This document shows positions 51,490 to 59,885 of a stretch of 64,000 nt of DNA, piece by piece. Below the pieces are notes generated by a model. That model saw nothing but the letters and a program-made list of their open reading frames with translations, had not been told where the DNA came from and searched no databases. The DNA is taken from the NCBI GenBank assembly GCA_947493705.1, contig CANLSH010000002.1, positions 62,001 through 126,000 of the forward strand, given 5' to 3'. Every line of letters begins with the position of its first letter. The first letter of the stretch is position 1. The position numbers and the translations under genes were made by a program. This stretch comes from an uncultured Arachnia sp. GTDB taxonomy: Bacteria; Actinomycetota; Actinomycetes; Propionibacteriales; Propionibacteriaceae.

Positions 51490-52290
51490 TCAGTGGACGC
51501 CGGCGTTAAGGATGGACACTCGGTCACAGAGGCGGTCGGCCTCTTCAGAGCTTTGGGTAGCAAAGACGATGGTGCGGTTCTTTGCGCTCAGATGTGTGAG
51601 GAGGTCATGGACCATGTCGACGTCCTCCTGTTCGAGGCTTGCGGTCGGCTCATCGAGGAACACGATCTTGGGACTATGCACCAGTGCGCGAGCCATGCCA
51701 AGTCGATGTTGCATGCGCGGCGTGTAATCGTTTGCCACCTGGTTGGTGCGCTCATCCCATAGATGCAGAGTGGTCAGTAGTGTCTTGACGTAGTTGGCAC
51801 GTTCATCCTGAAGGATGTTGAGCAGTCGGGCGAAGTAATAAAGGACTTCAGGTCCAGTCATCCCAGCGTCGAAGCGGCCTTGTTGGGGGGTCAGGGCGGT
51901 CAGGGATCTGATCTTCCTCGCGTGGTGCGCGGAGTGGATGTCCATGCCTGCGACAAGAGCAGAACCGCTGGTCGGCGCCAGTTGCCCGGCCAACATGCGC
52001 AGCGCCGTCGTCTTACCAGCCCCTTGTGGCCCCAGCAGACCAAACACTTCCCCGGGTTTAATGTGGAGGGTGAGATCGTCAACTGCTGTGATTGAGCCAA
52101 AAGTTCTGCTCAGGCCCTCAGCGAGTACAGCCAGCGAGGTGCCGTTTTTATGGTGTTGATTGACGATGACTTTGCGTGGTGGTGCCACCGCGTCAAAGTG
52201 CCCGGGCTTTACCCCTACGGTGGCAACCGGTGATGCGGCTGGTTGGGTGGTGGTCACGGGCGAAGTGCACCGGAGGATTGAGTGGTTCAT
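51490..52290 (-). CDS. ABC transporter-like ATPase with degenerate motifs, no permease partner
   Basis: A 266-residue DrrA/BcrA-like ATPase. A 55-residue N-terminal extension precedes the nucleotide-binding fold. Walker A is intact (GPQGAGKTT, near 96) and so is Walker B (IVFLDEP). But the signature LSGGQ position reads YTPRMQ, the D-loop reads TASLEQ, and the switch His of the H-loop is replaced by Gln (FATQSSEEAD). ATP binding is likely; ordinary transport is doubtful, and no membrane subunit is encoded nearby. The start ATG is supported by AAGGA eight bases upstream and by alignment with the pseudogene at 50540. Confidence 0.75.
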   Translation of the reverse strand: MNHSILRCTSPVTTTQPAASPVATVGVKPGHFDAVAPPRKVIVNQHHKNGTSLAVLAEGLSRTFGSITAVDDLTLHIKPGEVFGLLGPQGAGKTTALRMLAGQLAPTSGSALVAGMDIHSAHHARKIRSLTALTPQQGRFDAGMTGPEVLYYFARLLNILQDERANYVKTLLTTLHLWDERTNQVANDYTPRMQHRLGMARALVHSPKIVFLDEPTASLEQEDVDMVHDLLTHLSAKNRTIVFATQSSEEADRLCDRVSILNAGVH

Positions 52291-52425
52291 CTCTGGTCCT
52301 TGTGTCATAGGGCCGGAGGACACGTTCCTGGCCGACCCTGAGCGAGACCCTAAAGGTCATGAGTAAGCAGACACAGGGAGGTTGACCAGACCCTCACGGG
52401 CTATGGCGGATGATCTTCCTGCGCC
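52291..52425 (-). promoter_or_regulatory. Duplicated leader/promoter region, copy I (drives the ABC ATPase)
   Basis: The intact-operon counterpart of 50541-50680. Blocks of similarity extend through the presumed promoter and 5' untranslated region to the start codon. The further 216 bp up to the GAF-ANTAR gene (52426-52641) are a divergent gap with no gene; GTGTATACCCC near 52486 and TGTTATCC near 52441 are AT-rich spots that may belong to promoters. Confidence 0.5.
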
Positions 52426-52641
52426 ACACCGGGGACTGGGGTGTTATCCACGAATCACGATTGTCGCGATAACGGGAGTTCACAGTGTATACCCCAGCCG
52501 TACCGTTTGAAACGACGTGCGTTGCCGGAGCGGATGGCATCGTGGCAGACACCATCAGGCCCTTGAGAAGTGACTGACGGGGTACGCTTCCGAGGTAGAA
52601 GCTAGGAGCGTGAATGCTCCTTGATAGAACTGGGTGACGGG

Positions 52642-53430
52642 ATGCAGATGCTGGATGGCGAGCATGGGGAGCCGGACCCGGCGGCTCGTGATTCCCTGAC
52701 TTCGGACAATCTGTCCGCCAGCGGCTCTGCTGTTGAGTGGTTGTGCGAGGAGTTTTTGGAGCGCTCCAGTGATTTGGGGGCGACGGGGGTCTCCGTTAGC
52801 CGTTGCATTGATGGCAGCATCGCTGGCCTGCTGTATTCGAGTGACGAACTGGCCACCAAGCTGGAGGAACTGCAGGTCACTTTGGCTGAATCCCCAGCGC
52901 GGACTGCGCTGCGCACAGGTGGACCAGTCTTGGTGTCCGACTTTGGGGACGAGCCACCCAGCTTATGGATGGCGTTCTCCGGTGAGGTACAAAGACTTGG
53001 GATCTGCTCGGTGTACGCGGTACCGATCCAGGTGGGAGCCATCACACTTGGGATCGTCAACGTGTACGGCGCAGGACGCTTGCGAAGTAGTGAGGCCCTG
53101 CCCACGCAGGTTTTCTGGCTGGCGGATCTGATAAGTAGCAGCTTGTTGATGCCGCACGGAATGGACTCGCGGTCTGTCCGGTGGGCGGAGAGGTTTGTCG
53201 GTGAGGCGCAGATGATCACGCATCAGGCTGCTGGCATGGTGATGGTGCAAGCCCGCGGCACCTTGCAGGATGCGATGGTCATTCTTCGTGCTTCTGCGTT
53301 CAGTTCCGGCGTATCCTTGAACGAGATTGCTCGACAGGTGGTGTCCCGTGAACGCTCGTTCGTGAACCAAGACCCCGGGTTCGGGTCCCCAGACGCGGAG
53401 TTGGACGAAGGATCAAGAGACAATGGATGA
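52642..53430 (+). CDS. GAF-ANTAR antiterminator-type regulator 1
   Basis: A 262-residue cytoplasmic regulator. A GAF-like sensor occupies about residues 30-180, with VYAVPIQVGAITLGIVNVYG as its core strands. A C-terminal ANTAR domain follows (MITHQAAGMVMVQARGTLQD, then AMVILRASAFSSGVSLNEIA), the three-helix RNA-binding module that relieves transcription termination at paired hairpins. The ATG at 52642 is taken over a TTG at 52621. It overlaps the second GAF-ANTAR gene by 8 bp; together they probably act as a heteromeric sensor. The ligand is unknown and no target hairpin pair was identified. Confidence 0.85.
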   Translation: MQMLDGEHGEPDPAARDSLTSDNLSASGSAVEWLCEEFLERSSDLGATGVSVSRCIDGSIAGLLYSSDELATKLEELQVTLAESPARTALRTGGPVLVSDFGDEPPSLWMAFSGEVQRLGICSVYAVPIQVGAITLGIVNVYGAGRLRSSEALPTQVFWLADLISSSLLMPHGMDSRSVRWAERFVGEAQMITHQAAGMVMVQARGTLQDAMVILRASAFSSGVSLNEIARQVVSRERSFVNQDPGFGSPDAELDEGSRDNG

Positions 53431-54211
53431 ACAAGAAAGCAAACTTTTTTTCGACAGTTTGGTGTACGTGACCGACACATTGGTCAAGGGCTTCGACGTC
53501 ATCGAGCTCACGGATCGGATGGTGCACATGTGCGTGGAGCTATTCGACATCCAGTCTGCCGGCATCATGCTCCACGATCAACGGGAGTCGTTGCGTCTCA
53601 TCGCCGTGTCCAGTGACGAGACCAAGTTGCTGGAGCTGTTGGAGCTGCTCAACGAGCAGGGGCCGTGTGTCGAGGCCTTTTCAACTGGACGAGAAGTGAC
53701 AGTGGAAGACCTGTCCGGTGAGGCCGAGCGGTGGCCGCTGATGGTGGCTGAGGCGACCGCTCAGGGAATAGTCGGTGCCCATGCAATCCCGATGCGGTTG
53801 CGGGACCAGGTTATCGGTGTTCTCAACTTGTTCTCGGAACATCCGCTGGGCTTGACACTAGAGAAAACCAGAATGGCACGTGTGGTGGCGGACTTGGCGA
53901 CGATCGGGATTCTCAACCATCGTGCCATCAGGGAACAAGAGGTACTTGCCGAACAACTACAACGGGCTCTCACAAGCCGTGTCGTTATCGAGCAGGCGAA
54001 AGGCGCTATTGCTGAACGCAATGGCGTCGACATGGCTACAGCATTCACAATGCTTCGGCAGACGGCCAGAACCCTGCAACGTCCGCTCACCGACGTAGCC
54101 TCCGATTGCGTCAGCGGCGTTCTGCCGATCTCTGGTGGGGCCCCCCATCAAGCTTCGGGAACGAGACAGGCACACCGCGAGGCACAGTCTCAAACGCTCC
54201 CTCGCACATGA
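53423..54211 (+). CDS. GAF-ANTAR antiterminator-type regulator 2
   Basis: A 262-residue protein with a well-formed GAF domain (VHMCVELFDIQSAGIML through IPMRLRDQVIGVLNLFSE, residues 35-155). An ANTAR domain follows (LTSRVVIEQAKGAIAERNGV, then DMATAFTMLRQTARTLQRPL) with the expected AKG motif. It ends in a 40-residue polar tail. It is translationally coupled to the preceding GAF-ANTAR gene and resembles it in length but not in sequence. Convergent with the LuxR-type gene. Confidence 0.87.
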   Translation: MDEQESKLFFDSLVYVTDTLVKGFDVIELTDRMVHMCVELFDIQSAGIMLHDQRESLRLIAVSSDETKLLELLELLNEQGPCVEAFSTGREVTVEDLSGEAERWPLMVAEATAQGIVGAHAIPMRLRDQVIGVLNLFSEHPLGLTLEKTRMARVVADLATIGILNHRAIREQEVLAEQLQRALTSRVVIEQAKGAIAERNGVDMATAFTMLRQTARTLQRPLTDVASDCVSGVLPISGGAPHQASGTRQAHREAQSQTLPRT

Positions 54212-54295
54212 ACCCGAGCTCACTGGCGATCTCTCGGCCAACAGTCCGGCCTTTTACTTGCCGAAGACAAAGAAACTCGCGCAAAGACTCTCCTT

Positions 54296-55036
54296 CTAAA
54301 GAGTGAGCATCCCGTGTTCGATGCCCCACCGCACCGCATGGGGGCGTCGTTCGGCTCCGATTTTGCGGTATCCCGAGCGCACATAGGATTTGATCGTGTT
54401 GATGCTGAGGTAGAGCATCTGAGCAATTTCGTCGTTGCTGAATCCATTCGTGATCAGACCGATGATTTCAGCTTCTCGCCGCGACAGGCCATGGTCGTCT
54501 CCCGGCCATCGGCCCCCGTTGAAGCTGATGTTCGCGCCTGAGGCTTCCACGGCTGCCGGTGAGACCATGGTCTCACCCTCCATGACGCGCTCAAGCGCCG
54601 AGACCACTCTTTCCGCTTCCAAACCATTGTGGAGATAACCCCGGCACCCCATGCTCAAGGCTCTTTGACGAGACGCGATACGCGTGTCCCACGTGATGAT
54701 GACCACTGCTGCGGCGTCCGGATTCGCCAGCGCGTTTCCTAGAACGTCATTCCCCTCGAGCGGGAGAAAAGACTCACCGATCAGCAGCAGATCCACCGGT
54801 CCACCGTCCAGATTGAGACCTCCGCTCCACATCACCTTGATTCGGGAACCGAAGGGTTGAAGCATCGCCATCATGCCGAGCCGAGTCAGTTCCGAGTCAG
54901 CTGTCAGACCGACTGCCAGCGGGGAAGATGCACCTCCGTCAGCCGCACGGGTGTGTTCACCACCGACGGCACCGACCGGCAGCGAGGGTCGTCGCGCAGT
55001 ATGAAGCGGCGGCTTCAGTGTAGTTGGTTGCGCCAT
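54296..55036 (-). CDS. LuxR/NarL-type regulator lacking the phospho-acceptor Asp
   Basis: A 246-residue regulator. A C-terminal NarL helix-turn-helix is clear: LSRREAEIIGLITNGFSNDE, then IAQMLYLSINTIKSYVRSGY, then RKIGAERR. The N-terminal part (residues 45-155) folds like a receiver but has VDLLLIGESFLP where DxxLxD(I/V)xMP is expected, and only one Asp in LTADSE, so phosphorylation is unlikely. The start ATG at 55036 has AGGA seven bases upstream. No cognate kinase is adjacent. It is probably an orphan, ligand- or partner-controlled regulator. Confidence 0.85.
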   Translation of the reverse strand: MAQPTTLKPPLHTARRPSLPVGAVGGEHTRAADGGASSPLAVGLTADSELTRLGMMAMLQPFGSRIKVMWSGGLNLDGGPVDLLLIGESFLPLEGNDVLGNALANPDAAAVVIITWDTRIASRQRALSMGCRGYLHNGLEAERVVSALERVMEGETMVSPAAVEASGANISFNGGRWPGDDHGLSRREAEIIGLITNGFSNDEIAQMLYLSINTIKSYVRSGYRKIGAERRPHAVRWGIEHGMLTL

Positions 55037-55257
55037 CTTGAAGTCCTGTGGTTGTGGCAGCTGAACAATCAGCATTGCCTTGGGCGGGGACCCACAAACG
55101 AGTCATGAAAAACGCTGGCTGGAGATTGGGGCCGCGCGAAACCTCTGAAAAGTCACGCGAGGCACATCTGTCACGCAGCACCAGGGTCCGGGGTGCCCAT
55201 CGCGAGGTGGCACAGTAGGTACCAACCTCTGTGGCAAGTGTAGCCACCGGGCCACTA

Positions 55258-55818
55258 CTATGGACATGCCCCTCCCCCGACGCGGATGGAACCGTTCTCC
55301 ACCTGCTCATCCCGGCCGGGCACGCGGCGCAACGGATCGGGAACGGAGGTTTGAGCATGCTGTTCTTGAGCAGAGTCCGAGACTTGCGCCATCCACTCCT
55401 CGGGCTCGGACATGCAATGGACCACAGCCACGACTGTGTTGCAAAGCAGTGCCGACAGCCGAAGGCCACCAGGCGCTGGGATCGATACCCAGGCTGTCCT
55501 TTCAGCGATATTGACTTCGAAGATCAGGGGCTCGCCATTTCGACGCAGCGGTAATTCGGTCAGGGCCACCATCATGTCCCAGCCCCGATCTTGCAGTGTC
55601 TTGCCGTCGTCGAGAATTGTCGGCTGGTTGGAATCATCCAAATAGAGCATGTGGCTGGCCAACTCCACTGACCACGTCACACCGCCCTCCACATGGGTGG
55701 CCAGCTGTTCGGGAAGCTGCTCGCACAGTTCTTCGGCGAGATCCGTGCTCGTACCCGGATCGGCCACCAGCCCAACAACGATCTTCTGACGATTTGTGTC
55801 TCCGTCATCACTGCCCAT
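55258..55818 (-). CDS. VADPG-type cytoplasmic domain protein, truncated family member
   Basis: A 186-residue protein. It begins MGSDDGDTNRQKIVVGLVAD, then PGTSTDLAEELCEQLPEQLA, followed by WDMMVALTELPLRR. This start is recognisable from actinobacterial membrane proteins of unknown function (recollection of the family, not a search), which are about twice as long and end in transmembrane helices. Here the protein stops before any helix, leaving the soluble N-terminal domain and a polar tail. It sits close to the LuxR-type regulator. Function unknown. Confidence 0.6.
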   Translation of the reverse strand: MGSDDGDTNRQKIVVGLVADPGTSTDLAEELCEQLPEQLATHVEGGVTWSVELASHMLYLDDSNQPTILDDGKTLQDRGWDMMVALTELPLRRNGEPLIFEVNIAERTAWVSIPAPGGLRLSALLCNTVVAVVHCMSEPEEWMAQVSDSAQEQHAQTSVPDPLRRVPGRDEQVENGSIRVGGGACP

Positions 55819-55948
55819 CCTGGTGGTGCTCCAACTTTCCGATTGGGTCCTGTAGTCCGGCGCGGGACGTGGTGACTTCGCGCTGTACAACTACGGAGAC
55901 TGAACTCCACTATCGTGCCATGGAGGTGTGGCACATCCTCCGGCGAAA

Positions 55949-56080
55949 ATGTTGACGCCTCAATGCAAGAAGTGCGGATGGCAAGGCACGGAATGCACCC
56001 CGGCACTCAAATGTGCGCTTGCTGAGTGCGAGCAGTACGCTCGCGACAGGGCGACCATTTCCCCGTCCGTTCCTGATTGA
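55949..56080 (+). CDS. 43-residue cysteine-rich peptide ahead of asparaginase
   Basis: A 43-codon frame with a C-x2-C knuckle and three more cysteines (QCKKCGWQGTEC, then LKCALAEC), a density unlikely by chance. It ends nine bases before the GTG start of the asparaginase gene, and the GAGGAG that serves that gene overlaps its stop. It is too short for ordinary gene callers. A zinc-binding micropeptide is the best guess; the start is not certain and a GTG upstream is possible. Confidence 0.45.
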   Translation: MLTPQCKKCGWQGTECTPALKCALAECEQYARDRATISPSVPD

Positions 56081-56089
56081 GGAGTACCT

Positions 56090-57088
56090 GTGCGCGACCC
56101 CCTGTCCGTCGTGGCAATTGGTGCCATGGGCGGCACCATCGCCATGAAGCGGTCAACGCCCGCCGGTGCCAACGCTCCGGCGTTGGAGGCTCGGGACCTG
56201 GTCAGTGCGGTGCCGGGTCTGGACCAGCTCGTGGAGCCACGCGTGGAGAGCATCTGCAACGTGCCATCGGCTTCAATCGGCGTGACGGAGGTGCTGCAAG
56301 CGCTCAGTTTTGCCCGTCGCGCCGTGGCTGAAGGGGCAGCGGGCGTGGTTCTCACCCATGGCACGGACACACTGGAGGAAACTGCGTACCTGCTGGACCT
56401 GCTGTGGGATGAGGCGGCGCCCATCGTGATCACCGGTGCAATGCGATCGGCGACAACCCCCAGCGCCGACGGGCCAGCCAACCTCCTGGCAGCCGTACTG
56501 ACGGCTGCCTCACCCCAAGCCGCTGGTCTAGGCGTACTCGTATGCCTCAATGACACAGTGCACCTCGCTGCACGTGTTGAGAAGACGGCGTCGATGGCGG
56601 TGGAAGCTTTTGAGTCACCCGGTTTCGGACCAATCGGTCGAGTCATGGAGAATCAGTTCCGATTGAACTGGGCAATGGTGTCGCCGAGGCCGGAGGCACT
56701 GCCGACACCACGAAATGCTCCCATCAATGTGGCGCTGTTGGAGTGTGGGTTGGGGGATGATGGACGGCTGGTTCGGGCAGCACACGGCGCCGGCTTCGAG
56801 GGCCTCGTCATCAGTGGGTTGGGAGTGGGCCACGTCCCCGTACCCATGGCCGACGCCATCTCAGAGGTGATTGAAGCGGGTGTGATCGTGGTGGTCGGGT
56901 CCCGCACTGCCCGCGGCGGTACGGCCACAAACCTGTACGGATATCCGGGCTCGGAGGTGGATCTCATGCAGCGGGGAGTGGTCATGGCCGGGGAACTGTC
57001 TCCGCGAAAAGCCCGGCTCCTCCTGCACATCATGCTGAGCGCCGGATTCAGCCCGGCTGCGGTTCGCGCTCGCTTCGATGCTGGCTGA
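56090..57088 (+). CDS. L-asparaginase (type I/II fold)
   Basis: A 332-residue asparaginase hydrolysing asparagine to aspartate and ammonia. The first catalytic Thr lies in MGGTIAMKR (near 15), the second in VVLTHGTDTLEETAYLL (near 90), with a following Lys position occupied by GAMRSATTPSADGP. The C-terminal domain includes GLVISGLGVGHVP. GTG start with GAGGAG six bases upstream. No signal peptide, so it is likely cytoplasmic. It converges with the next gene at a 1-bp gap. Confidence 0.9.
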   Translation: MRDPLSVVAIGAMGGTIAMKRSTPAGANAPALEARDLVSAVPGLDQLVEPRVESICNVPSASIGVTEVLQALSFARRAVAEGAAGVVLTHGTDTLEETAYLLDLLWDEAAPIVITGAMRSATTPSADGPANLLAAVLTAASPQAAGLGVLVCLNDTVHLAARVEKTASMAVEAFESPGFGPIGRVMENQFRLNWAMVSPRPEALPTPRNAPINVALLECGLGDDGRLVRAAHGAGFEGLVISGLGVGHVPVPMADAISEVIEAGVIVVVGSRTARGGTATNLYGYPGSEVDLMQRGVVMAGELSPRKARLLLHIMLSAGFSPAAVRARFDAG

Positions 57089-57089
57089 G

Positions 57090-57746
57090 TCAGCTCTGCG
57101 GGTCCTGCCCGCCCTCGTAGAGGTCCCCGATCTCTGGAGGTTTGCGTTTGTGTTCCAGCTCCCGCAACGTTTCGCGGGGGAGGGTGATGGACATGATCCC
57201 GGACAGGACATCAGCGGCTTTCGTCATCAGTTGGTGACGCTCGGCCTCCGACGTGGTGGAGTCGGCCTTGCGTACGAGCTTGATGGCCGTGGCGGCTTTG
57301 GGGCGATCGTCGGCTGACAGGTGGTCAATGCCCAGGCGGGTGGCCGTGTCCACGGCTGCCTTCCACAGAACTTTCAGTTCTGCCGATGCTCTCACCCTCT
57401 CGTCAATGCTCCAGCCACTGCGGTGATCGTCCCAAACAGTCAGGGCCGTGAAGAAGGCTCTTGAGGTGGGGACGGAAATGTCCCACAGAGCGGAGTTCTC
57501 GATGGTCCAGATGACGTCGGCGCGCAGCCGACCCATTTCCAGCTTGATGACATCCACCGTCATGTTCGCTGTGGAGTAACGGTCCCTTTGGCGCTCCATC
57601 TCCTGCGCATCAGCGGAGAGCTGTCCGGGTGAATCACGCTGCATCACGTATCGCTCATCGGCGCTGGCTGACCGGACGATACGCGGAATGACAACGAATG
57701 CCAGAACCACGATGAGAGCGACCATCACGTAGCCGAGACCAAACAC
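57090..57746 (-). CDS. Single-pass membrane protein of unknown function
   Basis: A 218-residue protein: one N-terminal helix (YVMVALIVVLAFVVIPRIV) followed by a polar alpha-helical cytoplasmic region with conserved-looking W-rich segment (VIWTIENSALWDI...WDDHRSGWSIDERV). GTG start with GAGGGG nine bases upstream. It lies downstream of the LuxR response regulator on the same strand with a 13-bp gap, so it is probably the last gene of that two-component operon. Confidence 0.65.
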   Translation of the reverse strand: MFGLGYVMVALIVVLAFVVIPRIVRSASADERYVMQRDSPGQLSADAQEMERQRDRYSTANMTVDVIKLEMGRLRADVIWTIENSALWDISVPTSRAFFTALTVWDDHRSGWSIDERVRASAELKVLWKAAVDTATRLGIDHLSADDRPKAATAIKLVRKADSTTSEAERHQLMTKAADVLSGIMSITLPRETLRELEHKRKPPEIGDLYEGGQDPQS

Positions 57747-57759
57747 TTTTCCGCGCCCC

Positions 57760-58416
57760 TCAGTGGTTTCCGAGCAGACCGCATTCGTGAGCGACCAGAA
57801 CCAGTCCCACGCGGTCGCGGGCCTTCAGTTTACTGAGCAGACGGCCGATGTGGGTCTTGACAGTTCCCTCGGCCATGTAGAGCCGCTGCCCGATCTCTGT
57901 GTTGTTGGCGCCATTCGCCACCTCAAGCAGGACCTCCCGTTCCCTTTCCGTGAGGGCTTCGAGGCGGTCTGCACCCGCCCCTTTCCCGTCCGGCAGCGAT
58001 GCAGCAACGTGGTCCAGGAGCCGACGCGTCGCCGTCGGAGCGACGATGGCCGCCCCACCCGCGACAGTCCGGATCGCGCCCAGCAGATCCTCTGGCAGAG
58101 CATCTTTGAGCATGAAGCCCGACGCCCCGTGACGCAGGGCGGCGAAGACGTACTCGTCCAGATCAAATGTGGTGAGCACCAATACCTTCGTCGGCAGACC
58201 GAGCGCCTGGATCTGGCGGGTGGCTTCGGTGCCGTCCATGATGGGCATCCGGATGTCCATGAGGACGACGTCCACCTCGCGGGTTCTCACCATGGCGACG
58301 GCATCGGCGCCGTTGGCGGCCTCCCCGATGACCTCCATGTCGTCGGCGGCGTCAATGAGCATGCGCAATCCGCTGCGCACCAGCGCCTGGTCGTCGGCCA
58401 ACAGCACGCTGATCAT
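57760..58416 (-). CDS. NarL/LuxR-family response regulator
   Basis: A 218-residue two-component response regulator. The phosphorylation site is the Asp in VDVVLMDIRMP (near 52), with the acidic pocket LADDQ near residue 8, the T/S in VLTTFD and the Lys in GFMLKDA. The C-terminal HTH reads LTEREREVLLEVANGANNTE, then IGQRLYMAEGTVKTHIGRLL. It starts in an ATGA overlap with the histidine kinase stop. The ATG at 58416 is preceded by GGAG. Target genes unknown. Confidence 0.92.
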   Translation of the reverse strand: MISVLLADDQALVRSGLRMLIDAADDMEVIGEAANGADAVAMVRTREVDVVLMDIRMPIMDGTEATRQIQALGLPTKVLVLTTFDLDEYVFAALRHGASGFMLKDALPEDLLGAIRTVAGGAAIVAPTATRRLLDHVAASLPDGKGAGADRLEALTEREREVLLEVANGANNTEIGQRLYMAEGTVKTHIGRLLSKLKARDRVGLVLVAHECGLLGNH

Positions 58417-59624
58417 GGACGCTCCTTCTCTCGTAGCCAACTGCGGCCCAGTTGGGTGGGCATCGGCAATTCTGCCGAAACCTGCCAGCCCCCTCCCAAG
58501 CGCGGTCCAGCCATGAAGGTACCGCCCATGGCCGTCACCCGCTCCCGCATGCCCCGCACACCGGAGCCGGAGGAGTCGATGGGGGTGGTGCCAGCAACAC
58601 CGTCGTCGACTGCGCGGATGATGATGCAGTGCGGCTCGAATCTGAGCGTCACATTTGCCTCCGCCGTCGGACCCGCATGTTTGAGGAAGTTGGTGACGCT
58701 CTCCTGCACCACACGGTAGGCAGTCAGGCCGAGGGAATCGGGAACCGGCGGGTACTCCTCGTCGATGGTGAGGGAGATGCGTTCGCCGGCGGCAGCAACC
58801 ATCTCCGGAATCTGTCGCAAGGATGGTGTCGGTTCGAACGCGGCGTGCTCATCACCCCGCAACAGCGCGACGATGCGACGCATCTCCCCAATGGAGGTGC
58901 GTCCGGTCTGGGCGATGACGTCGAGGGCTTCGACGGCGCGCTCCGGGTTCTTGCCGGCCATGGCCTTTGCGCCCTCGGCCTGCACAACGATCACGGACAG
59001 GGAATGCGCCACCACATCGTGGAGTTCGCGGGCGACGTCGGTGCGGGCACGGTCGTCCGCCAGCCGTGTGGCCTGCGCGCGGCGTGTCGCGATGGCGGTG
59101 TAGCGCTCCTCCGCGAGCGTGCGATCCAGGAGGTCAGAGCGAAAGAGTTCCTGAAGCCGTCGCCCCACAAGATAGGCCACCGCCACGAGCGCGAGGCACA
59201 ACGTCACGAGCAGCGCCGCGGCTGTGAAGCGCTGCCCGTCGGGAATGTTCGTCATCCAGGAGAGCGGCCCTGCCACGGAGGCGACCGCACCGATCGCGAG
59301 GACTGTCCAACCCAGGGGCCCCTTGCAGTAGCGCGCCACAGAATAGACGATGACGAGCACCGCCACGATGGCGGGAGAGGGGCCGTCGAGTTGGACAACC
59401 ATGCCGAGCCCTGCAGCCGTGCACATGGCAACGGCAAGCCACGGCACCACGCGACGGAGCGCCAGGGAGCTGACCATCAGCCCCGGCCACACAAGGAGCG
59501 GGAGAAGATCTGCGTCCCGCAGCAACCACATCATGGGGAGGACCAGTACGACGAAGGCTCCCACGGCAACAAGTGAGTCGAACACGAGCCGTCGGCCATC
59601 GCTCGACAACCCGGAGAACTGCAT
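58413..59624 (-). CDS. NarL-type sensor histidine kinase
   Basis: A 403-residue sensor kinase. Six or so membrane helices in the first 160 residues form the sensor. The HisKA_3 dimerisation domain has RELHDVVAHSLSVIVVQAEG, the phosphorylated His near 198, followed by GRTSIGEMRRIVALLR. The HATPase domain follows with VVQESVTNFLKHAG and the G-box GSGVRGMRERVTAMGG. It overlaps the response-regulator gene. Signals unknown; membrane-integral sensing is suggested by the absence of an extracellular loop. Confidence 0.92.
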   Translation of the reverse strand: MQFSGLSSDGRRLVFDSLVAVGAFVVLVLPMMWLLRDADLLPLLVWPGLMVSSLALRRVVPWLAVAMCTAAGLGMVVQLDGPSPAIVAVLVIVYSVARYCKGPLGWTVLAIGAVASVAGPLSWMTNIPDGQRFTAAALLVTLCLALVAVAYLVGRRLQELFRSDLLDRTLAEERYTAIATRRAQATRLADDRARTDVARELHDVVAHSLSVIVVQAEGAKAMAGKNPERAVEALDVIAQTGRTSIGEMRRIVALLRGDEHAAFEPTPSLRQIPEMVAAAGERISLTIDEEYPPVPDSLGLTAYRVVQESVTNFLKHAGPTAEANVTLRFEPHCIIIRAVDDGVAGTTPIDSSGSGVRGMRERVTAMGGTFMAGPRLGGGWQVSAELPMPTQLGRSWLREKERP

Positions 59625-59759
59625 GGCGTCAGCGTAGAGGGCGACGTCGGTTTCACGGATCAGACCGTGGGCTCCAGAGCATGGTTCAGGGACGGCCCAG
59701 AGTCTGACCCGGGCCTTCGTGGGTGTGTTCGGTGCCTGTTGCTCGGTACTGTTGATTGC

Positions 59760-59885
59760 ATGATGCGCAAGGTCTTCTGGTTGCTCTCGGTGGTCACGGC
59801 CACCTCTGTGGTCCTGAACTTCTTGGACCGGCGACGGGCCAAGCGGCGTCGCGAACTGTGGGCCGAGGCCACAGACCCTCTCTGA
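59760..59885 (+). CDS. DLW-39 family micropeptide
   Basis: A 41-residue protein: MMRKVFWLLSVVTATSVV forms one hydrophobic helix, followed by a basic RRRAKRRR stretch and ELWAEATDPL. The DLWxEATD-like C-terminus is the signature of a small actinobacterial family (DLW-39), usually about 39 residues and typically encoded near replication or cell-envelope genes (recollection). It overlaps the phosphoesterase gene by one base (TGATG). Likely a membrane micropeptide; function unknown. Confidence 0.75.
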   Translation: MMRKVFWLLSVVTATSVVLNFLDRRRAKRRRELWAEATDPL

